Part shown: piece after piece, positions 56,395 to 64,000 of the stretch
Layout of the letters: each line of letters opens with the position of its first letter
Position numbering within the stretch: position 1 is the stretch's first letter
Notes under the pieces: model-generated
Told to the model about the DNA's origin: nothing
Seen by the model: only the letters and a program-made list of their open reading frames with translations
Databases searched by the model: none
Program-made: the position numbers and the translations under genes
Assembly: GCA_963585895.1 (NCBI GenBank)
Contig: OY757904.1
Coordinates: 66,288,550-66,352,549, forward strand
Direction of reading: 5' to 3'
Length of the DNA stretch: 64,000 nt
From: Sepioteuthis lessoniana
Taxonomy: Eukaryota; Mollusca; Cephalopoda; Myopsida; Loliginidae

Positions 56395-56650
56395 CCTAAC
56401 TTTGGCATAAAGGTTACAGTGTTTGCCACTAGCCTGGGAGACCTGGGTTCAATGCCAGGTCGAGTCATACCAAAGACTAAAAAATGGTACTTAATGCCTT
56501 CTTACTTAAAACTCAGCATTATAAGGTAATGATCAAGGGCAAATTGCAGCAATCGAGAGAAAGGAGTAGCACCCTCTCCTTCACCTTGGTGTAGTAGCTA
56601 TCGAAAAGGGAACCTTCGGGTCATCCTCGACTATCGTCGCTAACAACTTA
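56395..56650 (+). mobile_element. tRNA-derived SINE, family S1, best plus-strand copy
   Basis: ATAAAGGTTACAGTGTTTGC (A-box region), GACCTGGGTTCAATGCCAGG (B box with stem), GAGTCATACCAAAGACTAAA, AAACTCAGCATTATAAGGTA, TCAAGGGCAAATTGCAGCAA, AAAGGAGTAGCACCCTCTCC and GGGAACCTTCGGGTCATCC. It gives the sense-orientation consensus for the other five copies. Confidence 0.85.
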
Positions 56651-57385
56651 TTTGGAGAGAAAATCAATCAGAATTGTCTCAAAATACATGTAGATGCAAT
56701 CCGTTTATATGATCATGATTTATAAATCAGACAAGAAACACAGAAAAATATTGCATGTCCTAGAAATTTGATATCATGACAAATAATAAAAAAAAGATTC
56801 ATTTGAAGTCTCTACAACAAAGGATGGATTTTTACTGGACGTGTTCAAAATGACCGCCATTACGCTTCCTTCAAAAATAAATTATTATCCTATTATTGAC
56901 TGCATCGAATTTGAGACACCCTCTAATAGATGTCATTTAGTTTAGTATAAGTATAGAAGTACCAGTATCCAGTGAGAAGAATGTTCCCTAAGAATGGCAA
57001 ATATCGCTGTATGTGAAATTATGTAACTGCAAATAAAGTTGATAATCTATGTCAGAACACACAGAGGAAGAGATTTTATAGAAAGTCCGTTCTCATATGA
57101 AAAGATCATGCTTTATCTTGTCATTTTTTAAAGTTTTATTGAAGGTTTTCAAAATGATTACAATATGATATTTACAGAGGGAAAGTAATTCATGTAGAAT
57201 TCAGAAAACTAAATTACGATAAACTTTATTTCTCTCCGCATTATAAAATATTTAATGTTCTTAAATATTCATCATTATGAAGGAATGCTATTGATCTTTT
57301 GTCAAGAAAGAACCAGGCCTATATCAGTGTTTATTCTTCATCAATATTGACAACCTTCGTGAGTTATTGAATGCTACATCCTCTC
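56651..57385. other. Anonymous AT-rich DNA
   Basis: The segment AAAATGACCGCCATTACGC (about 56,848) resembles multicopy invertebrate sequences I cannot name. No coding region was found. Confidence 0.35.
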
Positions 57386-57389
57386 TAAG

Positions 57390-57630
57390 ATACAGTGTCC
57401 TCGTAGTGAAATGGTTAAACCGATGGATTGCTAAATGATAAGTGAGTTTGAATTCGAGTCGTGCAATTACGTTTGCTTTAGGGCAAATACCCTTGGGAGA
57501 GGTATGAAACTCCTTATCCTCGCAGCAATGGGTTAAATAGTACTACTAACGTTCATCAACAGACTAGGATTTGGCATTAAATAACCTTCAAAAGTTGATA
57601 TGCCATTCAACAAGAACATCAAAACTAAAA
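57390..57630 (+). mobile_element. tRNA-derived SINE, family S2, full length
   Basis: TCCTCGTAGTGAAATGGTTA (A box), TTGAATTCGAGTCGTGCAAT (B box), GCAAATACCCTTGGGAGAGG, CAGCAATGGGTTAAATAGTA and the tail GATTTGGCATTAAATAACC with GTTGATATGCCATTCAAC. A clear head-body-tail reference for S2. Confidence 0.85.
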
Positions 57631-57654
57631 GACGAACAAAAGTGTTAGTTTTTA

Positions 57655-57800
57655 ATTTATAGTTGAGAGGATTAGGAGAGGTATGCCCTTCTTAAGAGTA
57701 ATAATCCAAAAGTGAACGTAATAACGTCACTGGATTTCGAACTCACATATCTATAGACCCAAGTCCAAGAGATTAGTCCTTATATTGATTCGGCTTTTTT
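57655..57800 (-). mobile_element. tRNA-derived SINE, family S2 (minus strand, 5' part)
   Basis: On the minus strand, ATGTGAGTTCGAAATCCAGT (B box) and TTTGGATTATTACTCTTAAG with AAGGGCATACCTCTCC follow S2 order. Confidence 0.65.
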
Positions 57801-57929
57801 TTGTTTAATTCTATAAGTTCCCATACTTTTTTTATACGGACATTTAAAATTGTCATAGACTTGAAAATTCGGTAAGTTATTGCTACACATGTTATGAGAT
57901 GACTGACCAATTTTTATGATTTCAGGTTC

Positions 57930-58690
57930 AAATGAACAGCAGGAATTGGAATACACCCTACTAAAGCTTGATTGTCACAGCTGGTGAATTTCAAAAATGC
58001 AATCTGGACGTGAGGACACTTTAGAAGAACGATATGCAATAAAATTCTGTTTTTAACTTGGGAAAAATGCGGCAGAAACGTATAGAAGTCTTCAGACTCA
58101 CCTTTCGACCATCTTGCATGAATCAAGCATCAGTTTTTGAGTGGCATAAAATATTAAAGGAAGGCAGGGAGTCTGGGACGGATGATGAAAGGTGTGGGAG
58201 GAGTAAGGTAGTCAATACTCCAGAGTTGATTGGCTAAAGGGTTTGGGTTAGGGTTACTATGTTGAGGTTTTAAGGGAGTTCAGGAAGATACTCCGTCGGA
58301 AGAGGCCTGCACTCTTCAAATCGGGTCAGTGGCATTTCCACCAGGACAATACACCAGTCCGCAACTCCATCCTTGTCACAGACTATTTGACCAAGATGGG
58401 TATCAAGACAGTTCCTCAGCCTCCCTATAGTCCAGACCTTGCTCCCTGTGATTCTTTCTTACTCCCTAAGCTCAGAGGCTGTCGTTATGAGACAATTGAG
58501 GAGATAAAAGAGGCTGTGACGAAGGTCATTGACACGCTCAGACAAGAGTACTTCCATGGGACGTTCCAGAAGTTGTTGGAACGGTACAAGTGTATTGCAG
58601 CCGGAGGAGATTACTTCGAAGTGGACTAGAGTTTCCTGTGTGTACAATCAATAAAAGTGCCCATACGAAACAAGTCTGGAAACTTGTTTA
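57930..58690 (+). mobile_element. mariner-type DNA transposon with internal deletion
   Basis: The left end is not delimited. An ATG at 57,997 opens MQSGREDTLEERYAIKFCF, followed by a stop and frameshifts, covering the N-terminal helix-turn-helix region to about 58,233 (PELIG). A TAAAGGGTTTGGGTTAGGGT segment lies between 58,234 and 58,254. The C-terminal third resumes at 58,255 with YYVEVLREFRK. It is then open to TAG 58,627-58,629, with SGQWHFHQDNTPVRNSILV (second catalytic Asp) and PYSPDLAPCDSFLLPKL (third catalytic Asp). The central region with the first Asp is deleted. The 3' end ACAAGTCTGGAAACTTGTTT is TIR-like and abuts the tail of the next SINE. This is a non-autonomous relic. Confidence 0.8.
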
Positions 58691-58694
58691 ATGT

Positions 58695-58905
58695 TCCTCG
58701 TATATCAACCTTCGTTGGTTATTTAACGCCAAATCCATCCTTTTAAAATAACAGTAGTGGCAATATTTAACCAATGGATGGGATGCTTAGGAGTTCGTAG
58801 TTACGTCAAGTGTTTTAGTCCGAAATGGGATGTTATAGCGCCACTGGAGTTCGATTAGCTCACTATGAAGTCTTAATCCAGCATGTCAGGTACTGCGTTT
58901 TGGAA
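58695..58905 (-). mobile_element. tRNA-derived SINE, family S2 (minus strand)
   Basis: The left end TATATCAACCTTCGTTGGTT with ATTTAACGCCAAATCC is the reverse-complement tail. Then come body sequences (CAATGGATGGGATGCTTAGG) and the head near 58,840-58,900 (minus strand CGAACTCCAGTGGCGC). The mariner 3' end meets this tail at a TATA, consistent with mariner insertion at TA within the SINE tail. Confidence 0.6.
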
Positions 58906-59215
58906 ACTCCTCTGCTATAATTAGGTTACATAATAAAATGATGTCATATATAAAATTTGTTGAAGAAACTTTCTTTTCATTCATAACATTCATGGATAAA
59001 GATCATACATTTTTGTCAGGTTGCAACTGCTTTTTCGTCCGTGTAGCGTTTACAGTTTAAACCAGTGAATGCGGTTCTTATTTCAGTGATTTAAACCGTT
59101 TAAGTAGAGATACGACAATAATGCACGCAAATTGACCAATATCAAACAACTGGCGCATATGAAAGAAATGTGATACGGACACACACACAAACGCAACCAT
59201 TTACATCTACATCAA

Positions 59216-59218
59216 CAC

Positions 59219-59306
<88 letters not shown>

Positions 59307-59308
59307 AC
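59216..59308. repeat. (TA)n(GA)n(TG)n microsatellite
   Basis: TA 59,219-59,238, GA 59,238-59,256, TG 59,258-59,304. Confidence 0.95.
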
Positions 59309-59641
59309 CACTCCAGAAAAAATGACTCAGTACTCTTCGAAAATATCTCTTCAGTTTGTTTTTTTTTCTTTTTGATTTTTAATCCAGGAAAAAGAGTGAG
59401 AAAAAAAAAATCATTTCATAGCAAAAATCTCGTGATTCCATTATTTGTTCCTCTATTTTATGCTGAAAAATACTCGATGTTTAATCAAACTAAGTTCTTT
59501 TAATTACTTGAAAGTATGTTCTGTGTAGTGAGAATGTCCCCCATGATATTTTTTTTTCTTTTTTAGGCTTAATTTACATTTCATGTATTAAAAATGATGG
59601 ATTTTTTTAAAGATTGATGATTTCATATTTTTGCCAAGTGT

Positions 59642-59643
<2 letters not shown>

Positions 59644-59730
<87 letters not shown>
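59644..59730. repeat. (CA)n(TA)n microsatellite
   Basis: CA 59,645-59,679, TA to 59,729. Confidence 0.95.
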
Positions 59731-59731
<1 letters not shown>

Positions 59732-59901
59732 CAAAATATGTCGTTATTATTAATCAAACATGCTTGAATGAAAGACTGCCGCCCAATTGCATATGTCTTA
59801 AAATGCACGATCCTACAGCTCACCACCATACTGACACACAAAAGTATCGCTGTAATCTTGTAAAAAGATTAACTAAATACGAAGAGGGAAAAATAAACAC
59901 C

Positions 59902-59903
<2 letters not shown>

Positions 59904-59955
<52 letters not shown>
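59904..59955. repeat. (TA)n microsatellite
   Basis: About 24 TA units. Confidence 0.95.
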
Positions 59956-59956
<1 letters not shown>

Positions 59957-60650
59957 GTTCTGTCTTCATTTGATCCTTATGGATTTGATTGACGCCTATT
60001 TGGCGAATCTTTGTTGATATACAACTTCTGAAATAACCAGCAGTCTTGTAAAACTTAAAGTAAAGCGGAGATTCAAACGCGGCGATTACCGTATATGTTG
60101 TTTGTTTTGGTTCCTGCTGAAGTTTTTATGTACAAACATATACCTTTATGAATATGATTATACTGGCAAACTTTACTACGGGATTTATTCCTTCAGAGGA
60201 TGTGTTCTATTCATTTCTATTCGAATTCATATAACGGACCATTCGTATTTCCGTGAGAACATGCTGACATAAATTTTACCTACATGCAGGGTTTGGAGTC
60301 TAGAAGATTGACATATTTCAACTTTTCTGCTAGTGATTCAAGTTATTATCACCTGTATATATATTTTTTTAGTTTATGAGTATACATGTTGTCAACAAAT
60401 AAATATATTTCAAAGCCGACAGGAACACAACATCGTCTTTGTTCTCAGGTAGCTCTATGTTAAGACCCAGGTTCAAAACAGGAGTATTTATGTAGTGTTT
60501 ATTCATCTGAGGAAAGCAATGGGTAGTTGGGAAATGTGTCAAATCATATAAAGCTTTGGCTCTACGTCAAAAATCTCCGATATAATCAACCATCTGCATT
60601 ATCATTAGCATGGTCAAATCAGGCTTAACTTTAACTTCACAAAGCGTTGT
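59956..60650. other. Anonymous AT-rich DNA
   Basis: Nothing recognised. A stretch near 60,500-60,560 (GCAATGGGTAGTTGGG, AAAGCTTTGGCTCTACGTC) looks like part of an unidentified repeat. Confidence 0.35.
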
Positions 60651-60654
60651 CCAA

Positions 60655-61560
60655 TCGTTATCTTCTTCGGTATGATACTCAACGTGGCCACATTATATAC
60701 AGATGATGGTCGGAGTCTACATCAGATACTGTCTTGAAGGTAGCCTGATTACATGCTTACACGAAGACCCTTGAGCAACTGATCCACGACCTTTTCTTTG
60801 ACGGCCATGTTGCCCTTATTGCCCACACAAAAAGAGATTTGCAGCGCATCACTAGCAGCTTCACAGAGGCTGCCCATTTCCTTGAAGGAGATTTTTTTTA
60901 AAGAAGACATAGTAGATCAATCTGCCTGCACCTCTTGAGAGGTACTATCTAACCTACATCAACTTTGGCGTGTCTGAACTGAAGGGGGTGTACCAGTTTA
61001 CTTACCTGGGGTTTGACATTACGTCACGTGCCTAAATCGACAAGGAAGTTGACAACAATCAGGCGTAGGTGAAAAATGCTCTTGTCAGACTTTATAAATC
61101 AGGGTTGTATCGTAAATACCTGAAGAAAAGCAAAATGATCAGTGTGTATAAAGCAATCATCATTTCCACCCTCCTATATGCTTCAGAATTATGGGTCGGT
61201 TATGAGCTATTCGAACTATTCTACCAGCAGTGCTTCCGCTCAATCCTTAACATCTATTAGAGTAACTTCCTCTGGCATTATTAATGTATTTGAAAAGAGG
61301 GATCAACAGCATTGAGGCTATGAAACTGTAATCACAGCTACGCCAGGACTGGGGAGATCTTCTGGATGGAAAATCATCACCTGTCCAACAATAGACTGTT
61401 CTGTGTGCTCTCAGCTGGTAATAGCAACAGAGGGGGATAAATGAAATGATTAGAGGGCTGCTTGAAATGTCCTTCATTGACTGTGACATCAAGCATCGCC
61501 AATGTTACACCCGAGTATAGAACCGTGAGGCCAAACATCTATCCGTCTTTAAAAACACCA
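60655..61560 (+). pseudogene. Second LINE lineage: RT C-terminal remnant
   Basis: In successive frames: GMILNVATLYTDDG and VYIRYCLEGSLI, then EQLIHDLFFDGHVALIAHTK and RDLQRITSSFTEAAHFLEGD. Next come FGVSELKGVYQFTYLGFDIT, KNALVRLYKSGLYRKYLKKS, KMISVYKAIIISTLLYASEL and FYQQCFRSILNIY. This follows a non-LTR RT from motif C into the C-terminal part (FTYLG, LLY.SE.W, ..RCLR.ILNI). The catalytic FADD-type motif is replaced by FFDGH, so activity is lost. Motif wording differs clearly from the RTE copies above, so it is a separate family. Many stops are present. The 5' and 3' ends were not found. Confidence 0.6.
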
Positions 61561-61935
61561 GTAGACCTGGTTGCAAGTAGAAAAGGCGCAAAAGAATAAC
61601 CACGAAACTATGATAGACGGTCTTGTCATTAACTTTGAAGCCAAGCAGGGGAGTTGGAAAGATTCCCTTTACAGTTTCTGAGAAAACTATCTCAAACTTA
61701 ATTGAAAGTCAGTAAAAAGCTTTTTGGGAAAGATTGGTTTCATGCAAGTGACACTACAAAACCCCAAGAAACAGTCATATGACTCCAAACCTGACTAAGT
61801 AAGGTGGATAAGTCATAAATAACCTGTTGCTTTAAAGCTTGGTTAATCAATATGCATTTCTGCCGAGAGTCCTGCTGTTACATAGCCATATACACGAATA
61901 TGGCCAGGTGCGAAATGGGTGACATGGACATCGAA

Positions 61936-62437
61936 TGTTCATAACGATAGAACATATAAAGAACATAGGAATCTCGGAATTCGAAAACACGTAACAACTT
62001 CTTGTTCCGGTACGAAACCTTTTTATTAACTTTCAGTTACAGGTTTCGACGTAAGGAGGAGAGACACAATCTTCTATGCTGTGTTATTCATTTGGTCCCC
62101 AACTCGAGCAGCCCCCGCCTCGAGCGCTAGTTTGCCACTAGTCTGTGAGCTCAAAAATTCGATCCTTATCGTTTGGCGTCTAATTCTTAACTCTTACTTT
62201 CTTCAAATCTCTCACAAACCTCCGCGTGCTTACGGTGCGTGACGTCACCCGCACCCTGTCAACCCGTTTCGTCTTGGACTATTATGACATCTAAGTGACA
62301 CCTCCATCCGCCGACGCGCGCCTACGTTAACACCTGCCTCAATGTTGCACTTAACTAACACATGTGCTGAGCCGAAAGGTTCTAAGCCTAACTAAACTAA
62401 AAGGCATGAACCGAAATCCCTCGGCTATTATATAACA
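61936..62437 (-). mobile_element. LTR of the same family as 31,681-32,254 (minus strand)
   Basis: Read on the minus strand: it starts TGTTATATAATAGCCGAGGG, has TTAGGCTTAGAACCTTTCGG, a GC-rich interior (CACGCACCGTAAGCACGC), a polyadenylation-type TTAATAAAAAGGTTTCG and an end GTTATGAACA. Order and termini match the copy at 31.7 kb. No clear 5-bp target duplication and no adjacent gag or pol was recognised, so it may be a solo or decayed LTR. Confidence 0.6.
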
Positions 62438-64000
62438 CTGCGGCTTATCGTAATTTACAAATTTTAAATTTCAGCAGTTAAAAGCATGGTTAGAAAGATA
62501 AGTGGGTATCGGAAAAGATGGCGTTGACTTCCTAGATGCCTCAGTAGATCTATCATATGAGAAAAATCAAAGATGTTACAAATTCAAATTAGCATTCTCG
62601 AAGAAGACTATATTGTCCCAAGAATATGCAAATGCAGTGTGGCGACTCGATAAACCGTAAAATAAATGAGGCAGGTATCGAGGTTCGATCAGCCGGAAAT
62701 GGTTTACCCAAAACAGCTAAAATACTTGAAGGATGTTTGCAAAAAAAAAAAAAAAGGTCCTAATGTGCAGTAGTTAAAAGACAGGAAGACTTGGGTTATG
62801 TACCCAGACTACAACCACTGACATGTAAAAAAATACACGACACCACTATATTCAAGCAAAGATTTACCATGGAGTAGGAGACAGAACAATGAAGAAGGTC
62901 AGGAACACTCAACAAGAAGCCTGGAGAAAGTGTGAGGGTATGATAAAACAGAAATATAAAATGGACAGATAGCGCAGGAATTATAACCAACTGATGTTCC
63001 TCAAGAACAGAGTATAGAATGTATTGCCAAGTCCCACAAATCACCACACTTAGAATAAAGAGTCCTCTGCTTGCCCATTCTGTACAGGTAGAGGGTCACT
63101 TCATCACATATTAAGTATGTGTTTCAAAGCTTTGTCAGATGGTTTGTACTATCGGCGCCACCAACAGTTATTAAAGAAAATTGTAGACTCAGCTGACATC
63201 ACGATCTGTGCTAATTGCATAAAGCCAAACAAGTGAATCGTCCAGTTCGTTAAGGCCATAGAGAAAAAAAAAACTACTTAGAAAGAACGGGAAGAACCCA
63301 TTATACCATTATCTGATAGAACATGAGGATGAATCTGCTAAGTCAATTGAAATTCCCTCGACAAGTAGTAGAGGTAATCTTTGTCTCGGCATAGTCATAT
63401 TCTCTTATTCAGCAGAGCAAATAAATAAGCTATAACTGACAGAGATCTGGAAGTGCAACGTTGAGAAAGCAAAATAAAGGAAAAGAACAAAATAGCAGAT
63501 ATTATTAAGAGAGCAGATAAAAAGGTGGAAAGCAAGTTGCACACTGATCGATAGAGAGTATAGATCCTTTAAAAAAGTCATGAAAATTTTCAGATTGACC
63601 GTAAATGGGAGAAACAAAGCAAAACAAAAGTTTTGAATTGACCGAAAATAAGAAAAATAAAGCAAAACAAAACATAGCAACAACTAGTGACAAAGCATCA
63701 AAATGGTAGTGAATAAAGAGAAGAAACACACGGGATTAAGTTTAAGGTAATAATTATAGCTGCTCTTCAATGGGGTGATCACTGGTGAGGTGTTGTTATT
63801 GATCGATATAGGTCCATCAAATTTGAGTGAGAGACGTAAAATGGTATTTAGGTGATGATTTCTTCATTGGAAAGCAACTGCATGGGAAGACTTTTCCTGT
63901 TTTTTTTGTTTTGTTTTGTTTGTTTTTCTTTTTTTTTTTTTTTTTTTACACGATCAATATTTTTCTTCTTTTAGTTAGCTGCATACAAAATGATATTTTT
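62438..64000. other. Anonymous AT-rich DNA with homopolymer runs
   Basis: A15-type run at 62,742-62,756 and a T-rich tract at 63,900-63,948. Minus-strand open frames at 63,405-63,729 are Phe/Leu/Ser-rich by base composition and have no domain. If the LTR at 61,936 belonged to a longer element its interior would lie here, but no gag or pol motif was recognised. Confidence 0.35.

Noticed and set aside
58240..58256. Interstitial telomere
   Set aside because: Only about two and a half TTAGGG-like units. It is treated as possible filler at a deletion junction, not as a telomeric tract.

Overview
The window is eukaryotic, AT-rich, intergenic or intronic DNA. I found no complete host gene. It has very dense dinucleotide microsatellites, mainly (TA)n, (TA)n(TG)n and (CT)n(CA)n, plus many tRNA-derived SINEs and heavily 5'-truncated non-LTR, Penelope-like, mariner and LTR element remnants. 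This texture, and the SINE heads and RTE-type LINE 3' ends, fit a lophotrochozoan and most likely a cephalopod mollusc such as an octopus. The organism call is inference from texture and family resemblance, not from a host gene.

Layout. 1-560: an unrecognised open frame running in from the window edge, then degenerate ~55-bp repeat units. 600-2,280: microsatellites and a minus-strand SINE. 2,290-3,880: an inverted, head-to-head Penelope-like element (RT motif C, thumb region and GIY-YIG domain). 5,540-5,945: an old RTE tail. 7,100-8,155: a non-standard SINE (called S3 here) and a retroelement ORF relic. 10,900-20,850: scattered SINEs, RTE tails (14.4 kb, 18.3 kb), a snap-back palindrome (15.0 kb), a Penelope-type RT fragment with YVDD (19.4 kb) and a long S3 array (20.2-20.8 kb). 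22,680-24,880: an RTE copy followed by nested SINEs with a 118-bp duplicated block. 25,840-26,520: a large inverted repeat built on TA tracts. 26,880-31,010: S3 copies, a minus-strand RTE and a relative of the TA-tract repeat. 31,681-32,254: an LTR, repeated in the opposite orientation at 61,936-62,437. 32,982-33,336: an unrecognised frameshifted reading frame. 33,780-41,580: SINEs, a mariner remnant and a near-perfect hairpin at 39.34 kb. 42,450-55,500: three well-preserved RTE 3' ends, one of which (51.77-52.64 kb) shows a twin-priming 5' inversion with a candidate target duplication. 57,930-58,690: an internally deleted mariner. 60,655-61,560: a second LINE lineage.

No part works as a gene system. 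The visible biology is retrotransposition: RTE-type LINEs with TGATGA-type 3' tails, several SINE families of which two share a 3' tail, and microsatellites next to many element ends. Family names come from protein motifs I recognise; subfamily names and ages need database comparison. SINE families are labelled S1, S2 and S3 for this annotation only. No tRNA gene, rRNA, CRISPR array or validated promoter was found. Boundaries of degenerate repeats are accurate to roughly 10-40 bp.
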